Source: Bog-473 sp963763575
Lineage (GTDB): Bacteria > Actinomycetota > Acidimicrobiia > Acidimicrobiales > RAAP-2
Reading direction: 5' to 3'
DNA: 64,000 nt
NCBI GenBank assembly: GCA_963763575.1
Contig: CAVXPD010000008.1
Span: forward strand, 62,001 to 126,000
The notes under the pieces were generated by a model. That model saw only the letters and a program-made list of their open reading frames with translations, made no database searches and was not told the origin of the DNA. The position numbers and the translations under genes are program-made. The first letter of the stretch is position 1; each line of letters begins with the position of its first letter. Below, in pieces: positions 1 through 9,646 of the stretch.

Positions 1-15
1 GGAATTGGATTCGTC

Positions 16-834
16 ATGTTGAACATCGGGGAGTTCGCACGAATCGGGCAGGTCTCGCCTCGGATGCTGCGCCATTACGACGAGATCGGCCTGCTCAAGC
101 CCAACTTCGTCGATCCACGGACCGCCTATCGGTCCTACGAGGTAGGGCAGTTGGGTCGCCTCCACCGGCTGATCGCCCTTCGAGACCTCGGCTTCACGCT
201 GGACCAGATCCTGCAGATGCTCGACGCCGAACCCTCCGTCGAGCAACTCCGGGGAATGCTCCAGCTTCGCCAGGCCCAGATCGAACGGGACGTGGAAGAA
301 GAGCAGGTGCGCTTGCGCCATGTGGATGCACATCTCCGAGCGCTTGAAGGGAGCATCGCAATGTCCAGCCTCGACGTCGCAATCAAGCCGACCGATCCTG
401 TCAGAGTTGTCGCGACCTCTGCCGTGGCCTCTGGGTTCGGCCACGAGAACTTAGGCCCGATCTTCGGTCGGCTCGTCCCGGAGCTGCTGGTTCATCTAGA
501 AAGCTCAAACGCCCGTCCGAGCATCATGATCTCATGGTACCAGGATCCCTCTGACGACGGAAGCGTCGTCCTCCATGCGGGTTTTGATATCGGGGATCAA
601 ACCGTCCTCGAAGTCGACGGATTTGAAGTCGTCGACCTGCCGATCATCACCGTCGCCTCGTATTTCCACCGCGGGCCGTTGGACCACATAACGGAGGTCT
701 ATGAGGCACTTGTCGTATGGATCGAGGACAGCGGCTATCAGCTCACAGGGCGAAGCCGCGAGCTGTACCACGAGTGGGATGACGAGAACCCAGAGCGCAG
801 TGTCACCGAATTGCAGATGCCAATCGCATCTTGA
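16..834 (+). CDS. MerR-family regulator with GyrI-like effector domain
   Basis: 272 residues. Residues 1-70 are a MerR winged helix-turn-helix (NIGEFARIGQVSPRMLRHYD, then a Tyr-Arg-Ser-Tyr wing and the GFTLDQI helix), followed by a coiled-coil dimerisation helix to about 110. Residues 120-270 look like a GyrI/BmrR-type effector-binding domain, rich in beta strands and acidic residues. Proteins of this build bind an inverted repeat in an over-spaced promoter and twist it on ligand binding, usually switching on multidrug efflux or detoxification genes. No efflux gene lies beside it; the next gene is convergent, so the target may be at its own promoter, which is cut off by the window edge. The ATG lies only 15 bases into the window. 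Confidence 0.85.
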   Translation: MLNIGEFARIGQVSPRMLRHYDEIGLLKPNFVDPRTAYRSYEVGQLGRLHRLIALRDLGFTLDQILQMLDAEPSVEQLRGMLQLRQAQIERDVEEEQVRLRHVDAHLRALEGSIAMSSLDVAIKPTDPVRVVATSAVASGFGHENLGPIFGRLVPELLVHLESSNARPSIMISWYQDPSDDGSVVLHAGFDIGDQTVLEVDGFEVVDLPIITVASYFHRGPLDHITEVYEALVVWIEDSGYQLTGRSRELYHEWDDENPERSVTELQMPIAS

Positions 835-919
835 GGCCGCAGGTTCTCGCTCCGATCTGCGTCCTAGTCCGACGAAGTGGGCACCCGTCCGTCTGGAAAT
901 GGACCCATCACCCCCAGGG

Positions 920-2245
920 TCAAACCTGAATGGCGAACAGCTTCCAGGACCCAGGCACACCTTTGAGTTCGTGCTCGCCACGCTCCATGAACTCGATCCC
1001 CGAGCCGACTACCAGATCCTTCACCGTCCCCGAGACCAGGACATCTCCGGGACCGGCCAACGCTGCTACCCGGGCGGCGATATGGACCGCCAGTCCGCCA
1101 AGATCATCGTCTCGAACCTCGCACTCGCCGGTGTGCAGTCCCACCCGTAGTCGCACTCCGAGCTTCTCGGTGGCTTCGGAGATCGCCTGAGCGCAGCGAA
1201 TGGCCCGAGCCGGGCCGTCAAAGGAGGCAACAAAGCCGTCGCCAGTGGTGTTGATCTCTCTCCCGCGAAAGCGCTTGAGTTGCTCGCGCACCGTCTGGTC
1301 GTGGGCGTCGAGGATCCCGTGCCACCGCTGGTCGCCGACCGATGCCGCCAGTGCGGTGGAACCGACGATATCTGTGAAGAGCACGGTGGTCAGGATGCGT
1401 TCGATTTCTACGACGGGACGGTCCCCCGTGAGGAACTCGGCGACCTCGGTCGCCACTGTCGGGATCGTTCCCGAGTCCCCGCCCGGAAGCTCGATCAAGG
1501 TCGCCCCCTTGATGTGATCGGCAATGTAACGACCATGTGCGATTGGAACGAAGCCGTTCTCAGTCGCATGAAGCACCAGGGTTGGGGCCTGGATCAGCGG
1601 CAATGCATGGCGCACATCGAAACGCCGCAGCATGTAGTCGTACTGGGCCGCCGCACCCCGAGGTGTAGCCGAGGAGCGTTCTAGCTTCGCGACGAGACGC
1701 ATGTGCTCCGGGTCGTCGGCCAGGCTAGGGGCGATCAGCCGAGCAAGGTCTCGGGTCCCCCAAGCCGACGCGATCAGCTCCTCCAGGGCATCGACCGCTT
1801 CCGACGGCACGCCGATCGAGTAGTCATCGGCCTCCAAGTATCGAGCCGACGTGTTGAGGAGGATCAGTGCCTCCACCGTTTCTGGGTGCATGGCCGCATA
1901 GAGGATCGCGATCGGCCCGGCCTCGAGCGTCGCGAGGATGGCTGTCCGTGTCGAGCTGGCCGCGTCGAGCACAGCCGCGATGTCCTCGGTCCACTCCTCC
2001 CAGGTTGGCATGGCCTTGAATGAGACGCCGTCTGAGGCTCCCGTACCGCGGCGATCGAAGAAGATGAGCCGACTGAATGCCGCCAAGCGGGTGAGGAACT
2101 CGACGTTCCTCGGCACCTCCCACGCGACTTCGATGTGGCTTCCAAGGCCGAAGCAATAGAGGAGATCACGTGGACCGTCACCGACGACCTGGTAGGCAAC
2201 GTCGGCGTCGCCCACGGCGACGTATCGGGTCTCGGGTGGGTCCAT
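920..2245 (-). CDS. Pseudo-hydrolase/class III adenylate-guanylate cyclase fusion
   Basis: 441 residues. Residues 1-275 form an alpha/beta-hydrolase fold; residues 280-441 are a class III nucleotide cyclase. The cyclase keeps both metal aspartates (LFTDIVGST and NTTGDGFVASF) and the AAR arginine in VHIAARVAALAG; the substrate-lysine position reads Asn, as in many actinobacterial relatives. The hydrolase half looks catalytically dead: the nucleophile elbow that family members write as GxSxGG reads ATLEAG here, with Leu107 where Ser is expected, and the usual C-terminal DDH reads GDS. It therefore more likely senses a ligand and controls the cyclase than hydrolyses one. It is transcribed away from the other cyclase gene at 2757, across a 0.5-kb spacer. 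Confidence 0.85.
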   Translation of the reverse strand: MDPPETRYVAVGDADVAYQVVGDGPRDLLYCFGLGSHIEVAWEVPRNVEFLTRLAAFSRLIFFDRRGTGASDGVSFKAMPTWEEWTEDIAAVLDAASSTRTAILATLEAGPIAILYAAMHPETVEALILLNTSARYLEADDYSIGVPSEAVDALEELIASAWGTRDLARLIAPSLADDPEHMRLVAKLERSSATPRGAAAQYDYMLRRFDVRHALPLIQAPTLVLHATENGFVPIAHGRYIADHIKGATLIELPGGDSGTIPTVATEVAEFLTGDRPVVEIERILTTVLFTDIVGSTALAASVGDQRWHGILDAHDQTVREQLKRFRGREINTTGDGFVASFDGPARAIRCAQAISEATEKLGVRLRVGLHTGECEVRDDDLGGLAVHIAARVAALAGPGDVLVSGTVKDLVVGSGIEFMERGEHELKGVPGSWKLFAIQV

Positions 2246-2756
2246 ACTGTCTCACCTTCTCACGTCTGTCGCAGGAAGCCGGTGTGTCCGTGCACCACCC
2301 ACCCGCCATACCACACCAGTCCGTCAAAACGGTATTGAAGGCCTTCATCTGCGAGACAGAGTGCGGCGAATAGCTGGAACGAGTCGACCCGCTGGACGCG
2401 ACTGCCACCTAGCCCCGAAGTGGATTCGTAAGGGGCGAGCCCAGTCTGCGCTCACAGACGGGTTTGTGATGGAGACCTCCGTTGACCGCCGGACCGAGAT
2501 GCCGAGGCGTTCTAACTCCGAATGGATCATTCAAGCCCTGGCCGCCGATACAGTGCCGCTCAAGCATTTTGCCGGACCGCGCTACTCCTGTACGTCCCGG
2601 GGGAATGCGGTGCGGCGTGCGCCCACGGCGACTGCGGCTAGGCCGCTCCCAGACTCGGCGTCCGTCCGACCAGCTGACCGCTGAGGCGCACCTCCTGGAC
2701 GATCCTCATGGGCGCGCATACCGTTTCGTCCGTAGGACGTGGATAGGCGGGAGCCT
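2246..2756. other. Spacer between two divergent cyclase genes
   Basis: About 510 bases with no gene-like frame: the open frames here have no domain match I recognise and an uneven residue composition. It must hold both divergent promoters. I could not pick a convincing -35/-10 pair. A GGGAG ribosome site sits just before the ATG at 2757. Confidence 0.5.
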
Positions 2757-5700
2757 ATGGCCGGCACAGAGAACATCACGGTGCTCTTCACCGATCTGGT
2801 CAGCTCGACAGAGCTGGCCTCGCGGCTAGCACCCGATGCCGCCGACGAGCTCCGCCAGCAGCACTTCACAGCTCTGCGTCAGGCCGTTACCGCCGCTAGC
2901 GGCACGGAGGTGAAGAATCTCGGCGACGGGCTCATGGTGGTATTCGTCACGGCATCCGCCGCCTTGTCGTGCGCGGTCGCCATGCAGCAGGCCGTCGATC
3001 TAGACAATCGAACGAGTGATCAGCCTCTCGGCTTGCGCGTCGGGTTGAGTGGCGGCGAGGCCACTCAGGAGGACGGCGACTATTTCGGCGACCCAGTCGT
3101 GGAGGCCGCCCGTCTATGCGCCCGGGCCGAAGGCGGCCAGATCCTGACTGCCCGAGTCGTGAAGGCCATGGCCGGCCGGCGGAGCCCACAAGCATTTGTT
3201 GAGTTGGGGAATCTGGAGTTGAAAGGCCTGCCCGAACCAGTGGACACCATCGAGGTGGTGTGGGAGCCCGTCCCGGAGTCGGATATGGCGATCAGTGCGG
3301 TGCCGTTTCCGCCTCGCCTCATTCAGCGGCCCGGCGTCGGGCTGATTGGACGTGTCCTTGAGCGCGAATTGCTGACTGATGCTTTCAAGCGGGTGGCCAC
3401 AGGTGAGGGGCGAGAGGTGGTCCTCATCTCGGGCGAGGCGGGCATAGGCAAAACTACTCTTGTCGCGGAGATAGCCCGAGCTGCCTCGGATGTAGGAGCT
3501 TGCGTTCTTCTCGGTCGCTGTGACGAAGAACTGAGCGCTCCCTACCAACTCTTCGCCGAATCCCTCGGCTCCTACGTGGCCCACGGGCCCGAGGAGCTGC
3601 TCAGGGAACACGTCGAAATCTATGGCACAGAACTCGTCAGGATCGTGCCGGTGCTCGGGCGTCGTCTTTTGTGTGCTCCCACCGAGCAGGACTCAGACCT
3701 TGACACCGATCGATACTTGCTGTTTGAGTCCGTGGTAGGCCTACTCGCAAGAGCCTCCGTGACCCAATCGGTCGTAATAGTGCTCGACGATCTGCAGTGG
3801 GCAGACAAACCGAGCCTCCAGCTGTTGCGGTATTTGGCTGCCAGCGCTATTCCGATGCGTCTGCTCGTGATCGGTACCTATCGGAACACCGACCTACCAC
3901 ACTCCCACCCCCTGCTGGAGACTCTGGCCCTGCTGCGCCGAGAATCTGGCGTGAGCCGGATCGAGCTAGAAGGCCTCGATGACGTAGGCGTGCTCGCCTT
4001 CTTGGAGGCGGCCGCGGGTCAGGTGTTGGACCACACCGGCGTGGACTTGGCCCATGCTCTGTACCGCGAAACGGATGGCAACCCCTTCTTCGTGGGTGAA
4101 TTGCTCCGGCACCTGTCGGAGACAGGGGTGATCTCCCAGAACGACACGGGACCATGGATGGCACGAGGTGAGCTGGCCGGGATGACCCTGCCTGACAGCG
4201 TGCGCGAGGTGGTCGGTGCGCGCGCCACGCGGTTGGGCGAGAGCGCCAGACATGTCCTGTCGCTGGCCGCGGTGATCGGCCGGGACTTCGATCTTGAACT
4301 TCTTGCACGGGTGGCCGAGCGTCCCGAGGATGAGCTGCTGGACGTGCTCGAATCTGCTGCAGCTGCCGCCCTGGTGCGCGAACTCGACGATCCCTCCGGG
4401 CGCTACAGCTTTTCCCACGCACTCATCCAGCACACCTTGTACCAAGACCTGGGCGCAGCCAGGCGCGCCCGCGCCCATCGCACCGTCGCCGAAGCCCTGG
4501 AGGCCATCTGCGGGAATCACCCCGGCGAGCGGGTCTCGGAACTCGCCTACCACTGGTTCAGTGCCACCAAGCCTGCCGATGCCGCCAAGGCGATCTCCTA
4601 CGCGCGTCAGGCGGCCGACGCCGCCCTGGCGGTCCTAGCCCCCGACGAAGCGGTCAGTTGGCTCGTCCGAGCATTCGAGGTCCACAGCCAGCAGCTCGAC
4701 CCGGACGACGCCGAGCGCTGCGACATCCTGCTTGCCCTTGGGCACGCCCTGTGGCACAAGGGCCAGCCAGCGTCGGCTCGGGCCAGGTTCCTCGACGCCG
4801 CGCAGACCGCACATCGTCTCGGCGACGTCCACCGCTATGCCGAGGCTGCGCTAGGTCACTCGGGGGCCGGGTACCGGTTCTCCCCTCAGGAGACGGGCGC
4901 CGTGCAGGACGCAGTTGTCCACCTCCTGCGGCAGGCTACCGCTGCACTCGGCGACGAGAGGTCGGCATTGACGGTCCGGCTCTATAGCGCCATCGCTCAG
5001 GAGCTGTACTACGACGTGGGCAGCGACGAAACGCGCCAGCACCTGAGCAGCGAGGCAGTCTTGTTGGCCCGGTCGCTCGACGATCCGACCACGTTGGCCA
5101 TGGCACTCGGCTCCCGGCACGCCATCCTGCGGCACCCGGCTTATCCTCACGAGCGCCTCGACATAGCCGGTGAAATGATCGCAATCGCCCAACGGACCCA
5201 TCACCAGTATCTGGAGCTTCACGCCCGGCGCCAGCTCCTCGACGATCTCGCCGAGTTGGGGGACTTCGGTGCCGCTGATGTCGAAGCTGACGTCCTTGCA
5301 CACTCCTCCACCGGACGCCGGATTCCCCTGTTCCAATGGACGGTGATCTCGTACCAGGGCCTGCGCGCCCTCATGGGCGGCGACTTCGCCGCGGCGGAGC
5401 GCCTCATCACCGAGGCAGCTGTCGTCGGCGCGAACACGGTCGACACGGTCGGCACCGACTTCGGCCTGCAACTCGCCATGCTTCGTCTGGCCCAGGGGCG
5501 CTGCGAGGAAATCATGAGCGGTGTCCAGGAGCTCGTCGACCAATATCCACGGCTCCTCGCCTGGCGCTGCGCTCTGGCCCTCTGTTTTGCCGAAACTAAC
5601 CAACTCGATGCTTGTCGCGCAGAGTTTGAGTTGTTGGCCGCCGACGGATTCGCGGGAATACCCCAAGACAACGTGTACCTCGCAGCATTGGCGTGTGCCA

Positions 5701-6092
5701 GCGAGACGTGCGTCCAACTGGGAGATACCTCCCGAGCTGCCCAGCTCTTCGCGTTGCTCCTCCCCTACGAGGACCTTGCCGTCACGATCTCGCATCTGTT
5801 CTACATGGGCTCGGTCTCTCACTACCTCGGCATCCTCGCCGGTGCTATGGGAGCGTTCGACGAAGCGGAGAACCACCTCAATAAAGCCCTCGCTACCTAC
5901 CTCCGGATTGAGGCGTCGCCGTTCTCTTGCTATGCGCAGTTCGGCCTCGCTCAGATGCTGTGCGGTCGCCGAACTCAAGGAGACCAAGAACTCAGCCACT
6001 CGATGCTGCTGACGGTAGAAGAGACTGCTGACCGACTGGGTATGGGCCGAATCGCCGAACGTGCCGGTCATCTCCTGGGTGGAAACACTTGA
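2757..6092 (+). CDS. Cyclase-AAA ATPase-TPR signalling protein
   Basis: 1111 residues from the ATG at 2757, which has GGGAG four bases upstream; a GTG at 2739 would add six residues but lacks such a site. Residues 5-175 are a class III cyclase (LFTDLVSST, VKNLGDGLMVVF, EAARLC). The transition-state Asn that usually precedes the AAR arginine reads Val. Residues about 200-500 are an AAA_16-type ATPase with Walker A GEAGIGKTTL and Walker B VVIVLDDLQWAD. The rest is helical TPR-like repeat rich in Ala and Leu. This is the actinobacterial cyclase-STAND architecture, thought to be a large ATP-dependent signal hub, but there is no C-terminal LuxR DNA-binding domain. Substrate nucleotide and input are unknown. 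Confidence 0.85.
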   Translation: MAGTENITVLFTDLVSSTELASRLAPDAADELRQQHFTALRQAVTAASGTEVKNLGDGLMVVFVTASAALSCAVAMQQAVDLDNRTSDQPLGLRVGLSGGEATQEDGDYFGDPVVEAARLCARAEGGQILTARVVKAMAGRRSPQAFVELGNLELKGLPEPVDTIEVVWEPVPESDMAISAVPFPPRLIQRPGVGLIGRVLERELLTDAFKRVATGEGREVVLISGEAGIGKTTLVAEIARAASDVGACVLLGRCDEELSAPYQLFAESLGSYVAHGPEELLREHVEIYGTELVRIVPVLGRRLLCAPTEQDSDLDTDRYLLFESVVGLLARASVTQSVVIVLDDLQWADKPSLQLLRYLAASAIPMRLLVIGTYRNTDLPHSHPLLETLALLRRESGVSRIELEGLDDVGVLAFLEAAAGQVLDHTGVDLAHALYRETDGNPFFVGELLRHLSETGVISQNDTGPWMARGELAGMTLPDSVREVVGARATRLGESARHVLSLAAVIGRDFDLELLARVAERPEDELLDVLESAAAAALVRELDDPSGRYSFSHALIQHTLYQDLGAARRARAHRTVAEALEAICGNHPGERVSELAYHWFSATKPADAAKAISYARQAADAALAVLAPDEAVSWLVRAFEVHSQQLDPDDAERCDILLALGHALWHKGQPASARARFLDAAQTAHRLGDVHRYAEAALGHSGAGYRFSPQETGAVQDAVVHLLRQATAALGDERSALTVRLYSAIAQELYYDVGSDETRQHLSSEAVLLARSLDDPTTLAMALGSRHAILRHPAYPHERLDIAGEMIAIAQRTHHQYLELHARRQLLDDLAELGDFGAADVEADVLAHSSTGRRIPLFQWTVISYQGLRALMGGDFAAAERLITEAAVVGANTVDTVGTDFGLQLAMLRLAQGRCEEIMSGVQELVDQYPRLLAWRCALALCFAETNQLDACRAEFELLAADGFAGIPQDNVYLAALACASETCVQLGDTSRAAQLFALLLPYEDLAVTISHLFYMGSVSHYLGILAGAMGAFDEAENHLNKALATYLRIEASPFSCYAQFGLAQMLCGRRTQGDQELSHSMLLTVEETADRLGMGRIAERAGHLLGGNT

Positions 6093-6482
6093 CTCATGGG
6101 CCTTGCGATTTTGCGGCCACGAAGACGAGTGCGAGTAACCGCGCTCCCGCTCAGAGTGCCTGCCACCACCGCACGGTAGACGCTGTTTTCCAGATCCTCT
6201 TGTCGGCGGCGAGCCACCGGGAGTCTGCCCCACCCGAGCTGAACGCGCCGTTGACGACTCGATCTGCTGTGAACAGACCGGCCACTCACCCCCCTGGAGC
6301 AGGGCACGCCTCGATGACTGTGCCCAGAGCTCCGGTCGACGGCTTGTGGCCACCAAGACATGTCCAAAGTGATCCGGCGTCAGACCGGCAGCTCCGGTAC
6401 TCCCGAAACTACTGACGACCAACCTTTGCAGGGGTGGACCCTCACGGGAGCTTCACAACATCATTGGCGAACTGGGGCACTC
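6093..6482. other. Intergenic, nothing recognised
   Basis: 390 bases between two convergent genes. Short frames only, none with a ribosome site and domain. No clear hairpin terminator seen. Confidence 0.4.
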
Positions 6483-6923
6483 TTAGCCGGGTGGAGCGAA
6501 GAACTCCAGGGCGATGTTGTCCGGATCTCGGAACGACAAGCCCGAGCCATATGGCGCGTCGACAACGCCACCGTTGGGGATGCCCAGCTCGTTTAGGCGA
6601 CGTTCCCAAGCCTCTAGCTCGGCGCGATTAGCGCAAGCGAACGCCAGGTGATCCAGACCTGGCCGCCGCTCGTTGAATGGCTCCGCGCTGTGCAGATCCG
6701 GGAACTGGTGAATACCGACCAGCGTCCCACCCATCAGCCAGACGACGTGATGGAAGAGACCAGTGTCTTCGTCAAGAACGGGTTCGGAATCAAACAGAGC
6801 TCGGTACCAAGGCACGCTCCGCTCGAGACTGGTGACCGTCAGTGCCACGTGGGTGATAGCCGGGAACTCGGGCGTTGTTCTGTCCTTTCGACATTTGCTT
6901 GACCTCCCGACCCTATCGGGCAA
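6483..6923 (-). CDS. VOC-family (glyoxalase/dioxygenase fold) protein
   Basis: About 130-146 residues. It shows the paired beta-alpha-beta-beta-beta modules of the vicinal-oxygen-chelate fold: HVALTVTSLERSVPWYRALF at the start, HHVVWLMGGTLVGIHQF in the middle, GLDHLAFAC opening the second module and FRDPDNIALEFF at the end. Candidate metal ligands are the His of HVALTV, the His of LDHLAF and the Glu of ALEFF. The substrate cannot be told; such enzymes include glyoxalases, ring-cleaving dioxygenases and antibiotic-binding proteins. The start is unclear: the coordinates given use a TTG without a ribosome site. A well-placed GGGAGG-ATG lies near 6895 but in another frame, so a one-base indel near the start is possible. 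It stands alone. Confidence 0.75.
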   Translation of the reverse strand: MPDRVGRSSKCRKDRTTPEFPAITHVALTVTSLERSVPWYRALFDSEPVLDEDTGLFHHVVWLMGGTLVGIHQFPDLHSAEPFNERRPGLDHLAFACANRAELEAWERRLNELGIPNGGVVDAPYGSGLSFRDPDNIALEFFAPPG

Positions 6924-7092
6924 CTCGGGGGATTGCTTGTCCGATCGAAACTCAGGGTCAGCTGTCCGAGAGTGCCTATCCGTCCCCTCAGCCTGGAGGT
7001 CCGTAGCCGGCCTGGCGGTCAGAATTGCCGACCGGCATCGCCCAAGTCCGAGTACTGGGACAGTTGGGAGACATCCGGCGTAGCCTTCCTCT

Positions 7093-7395
7093 GTGACGAA
7101 AATGGCAGAGCGACTTCAAGCAGCTCAGATCAAGATCAATATCGCGCGCGACGCTGTACGGGAAGACGATGGGGCGTCGCCGGTGCTTGCGGCCGTGGTC
7201 GACGAGTTCGCCAAGAAGGGGGAGAAGGCGGCTCAATTGCCGGACGAGCGCGTGGCCGTCATCGAACTGGAACAAGCAGGTGATAGTGCCAAGGTGGCGG
7301 CGGAGGCCGACCCGGGCGTGTCACCCGCCAGCCGGGACGCCGTCTTAGAAGCGCATCTCGCGATCTGCATCGCCAAGAGCAAACTCGATCTCTAA
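7093..7395 (+). CDS. Small helical hypothetical protein
   Basis: About 100 residues, GTG at 7093 or ATG at 7102, with no strong ribosome site for either. Composition is gene-like: Ala-, Lys- and Glu-rich, with three predicted amphipathic helices (residues 3-20, 28-45, 75-98), no cysteine pair, no membrane segment and no signal peptide. I do not recognise the family. It is convergent with the CoA-transferase downstream and has no operon partner. Confidence 0.45.
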   Translation: MTKMAERLQAAQIKINIARDAVREDDGASPVLAAVVDEFAKKGEKAAQLPDERVAVIELEQAGDSAKVAAEADPGVSPASRDAVLEAHLAICIAKSKLDL

Positions 7396-7711
7396 CGCCG
7401 CAAGGGCAGGGACAAACAGCGTGAGTTGACGTCCCTCTCCCGAGTGTAAGGAGGGCATTTAGCGGGGGTTCATGGCGGAGGGCCGAACGACTCGGATAGG
7501 AGGGCCGAAGGCCCAAAAGCCCGACTGGGGGCTCCAGCCCTGGGACCTGGGAATGCAGGCGGCGGAGGCGGCTTGAGTGCGACTCCTGGAACACGGGACG
7601 CTCCGACAGGGTCCTAACCCTCAATCCCGCTTGGCACAGTTGCATGCGCCTCAATCCGCCAATTCGTGGGGGCCATGGTTTCGTCAGCACCTGGCCACCC
7701 GCCTCATCTCG
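7396..7711. other. Spacer between convergent genes
   Basis: 316 bases. It contains short GC hairpins, the clearest being GGGCC-GAA-GGCCC near 7502-7514 followed by AAAA, which could act as a terminator for the small gene upstream. No coding frame is supported. Confidence 0.4.
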
Positions 7712-8926
7712 CTAGGCGACTACACCGCGCGCACGGAGGTCCGCGATCGAGCCGGCGAGCCCGAGCTCTGCCAGGAGCTCGTCCGTGTGCTGGCCGAGAG
7801 CCGGTGAGCTACCCCGCAGCGTTGCCGGAGTGGCCGAGAATTTGGTGGGATGGCGAGGCAGGCGAGTGCGCCCGACTACGTCATGATTGGCCTCCACGAA
7901 CAGACCCATGGCCTGCGCGTGGGGGTCCTCGGGCAACTCCTCGGCCGAAAGAATCATGGCGAAGGGCACCCGCTCGGCCTCGAGGCGGGCCGAGGCCTCG
8001 GCCATCGAGAGATTCGCCGCCAGGGCGTAGCACATGTCGAGAATCGGCTCGAGGACATCGCGGTGGCGGATCCGTTCGGCGATGGTGGCTACACGGGGGT
8101 CATCGAAACCCACAGCCCCCAACGCCCGACACATCCCGGCGAAGTCGTGGTCTGAGGTCGGAGTGACGATGCCCCAGCCGTCGGTGAAGCGAATTGGAGA
8201 GAAGCCCGCCTGGAAGCTCGAGTGCTGGGTGTGATCGGACTCGAGCAGGACCTCGTTGGCCGCCGCGTCGGCCCACAAGAATGTTGTGACGGCATCGACC
8301 ATCGACAGTTCGAGATGCTGGCCCCCGCGTCCTCGGTCCCGGGCCAGCAGGGCGGCGGTGACGGCTTGAAAGGCGAAGAGCGCGGTCACCTTGTCGGCCG
8401 CCGACTGGCGCAGGAACACTGGCACTCCGTCGTCGGGGTCGGCCTGGCTCGCCGCGAAGCCGGCATAAGCCTGGACCACCGTGTCGTACGCGCTGCGGTC
8501 GCTGTACGGGCCGACAGTCCCGAAGCCCGAGATGGACGCGTACACCACCTCAGGGTTCACCGATCGAACGTCCTCGTAGCCGAGCCCGAGGCGATCCATG
8601 ATGCCCGGGCGGAAGTTCTGAAGAACGACGTCGGCTCTCTCGGCCAGGCGGAGGACGATGTCGATGCCCTCGGGTTGCTGCAAGTCGACCGCGATGCTGC
8701 GCTTGCCTCGGTTACAGACCAGATAGAGCGAGCTCATCCCGTTGACAGCTACCCCCACCCAGCGAGCGATGTCGCCGATCCCGGGCCTCTCGACCTTGAC
8801 CACGTCGGCCCCTTGGTCGGCCATCAGCGCGGCCACGTAGGGCCCGGTGAGTGCGATCGAGAGGTCAAGAACGCGCATGCCCTCCATCGGTCCGCCCGAG
8901 GACGCGCCGGCCTCGCTCTCCGACAT
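7712..8926 (-). CDS. CaiB/BaiF family III CoA-transferase
   Basis: 404 residues, the usual length for formyl-CoA:oxalate and carnitine CoA-transferase relatives. The N-terminal half begins with MRVLDLSIALTGPYVAALMA and the signature KVERPGIGD. The likely catalytic Asp is Asp148 in SAYDTVVQAYAG, equivalent to Asp169 of formyl-CoA transferase. LQNFRPGIMDRLGLGYED and PTSDHDFAGMCRALG are family blocks. It moves CoA from one carboxylic acid to another by a covalent aspartyl intermediate; these enzymes are common in acyl, aromatic and steroid breakdown in actinobacteria. No partner dehydrogenase or hydratase is adjacent, so the substrate stays open. Confidence 0.88.
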   Translation of the reverse strand: MSESEAGASSGGPMEGMRVLDLSIALTGPYVAALMADQGADVVKVERPGIGDIARWVGVAVNGMSSLYLVCNRGKRSIAVDLQQPEGIDIVLRLAERADVVLQNFRPGIMDRLGLGYEDVRSVNPEVVYASISGFGTVGPYSDRSAYDTVVQAYAGFAASQADPDDGVPVFLRQSAADKVTALFAFQAVTAALLARDRGRGGQHLELSMVDAVTTFLWADAAANEVLLESDHTQHSSFQAGFSPIRFTDGWGIVTPTSDHDFAGMCRALGAVGFDDPRVATIAERIRHRDVLEPILDMCYALAANLSMAEASARLEAERVPFAMILSAEELPEDPHAQAMGLFVEANHDVVGRTRLPRHPTKFSATPATLRGSSPALGQHTDELLAELGLAGSIADLRARGVVA

Positions 8927-9646
8927 TGGTCAGGCGGACGGACCCAGCCGCAGGGTCACCGGGAGGCGGCTTCAGACAGGACTCCCGATCGAGCGTCAGG
9001 CCTCGGTTCGATCCGCCTGGCGAACAACTCGATTGGCATAGGACGACCGGCCTTTCTGGGGGTCAGCCCGTCCCACGAGCCCGACGGCCAGTCAGAAGCT
9101 CATGGATCCGGATCCGACTAACACTAGGGCTCAGCGTTGTGCCCCGCCGGAGCTCCTAGATGCCGTAGGACAGCGAAACGCACAGATTGCTCCGTGTGAT
9201 GCCCCCGTACCCATCCTGTATTGCCGGATACAGCATCGGGGCGGGTGTCTCCGCGGTGCCGCATTACACGGGTCCGTCAGGGGCCTGCTGCGACGGGTTC
9301 GTAACTCGAAGACCTCACGTCTCCACCGGATCCCCCTGCGGAGGCAATCCGACTATGTGAATGGATCAGCGAGGCAACCAGGCCGACCATGAGGGCCGGC
9401 CCACTCCATTGTGATCTCGCGTTCTCGTCGGCCTAGTCAAGGGCCCGGTGCGGGCCGCCGCTTCGCTCCGTGTCGTCCCTAAGCCTCCGGCTTGCCCTTG
9501 ACTAGCCTCGGCCCGTTTAGGTCGCACCTCGTCCAGCCTCATCAGCACCCGATGTTGGGACAGCCACAAAATTGTTGGGACGAGCCCGGACAGACGTGGA
9601 AATTCCACTGTTGAGTTCGCCGTTACTCCGCGGTAAGAAGACGAAT
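8927..9646. other. Gene-poor spacer at the left edge of the island
   Basis: 720 bases with only short frames. It holds a long hairpin (see 9433-9505) and two direct copies of TGTTGGGAC near 9554 and 9574, the same GTCCCAAC motif in reverse that recurs in the island modules. It marks the change from ordinary genes to accessory DNA. Confidence 0.5.
9433..9505. repeat. Long inverted repeat, REP-like hairpin
   Basis: CTAGTCAAGGGC at 9433-9444 is matched exactly by GCCCTTGACTAG at 9494-9505, giving a 12-bp stem round a 49-base GC-rich loop that itself holds short complementary stretches. It lies outside genes and could be a REP-type palindromic element or a terminator-like structure. Confidence 0.6.

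Noticed and set aside
2361..2684. Frame of 107 codons between the two cyclase genes
   Set aside because: No start signal and no recognisable domain; low-quality composition.
4851..6422. Minus-strand frame of 523 codons opposite the cyclase-AAA gene
   Set aside because: No motif; the plus-strand frame is a continuous known architecture.
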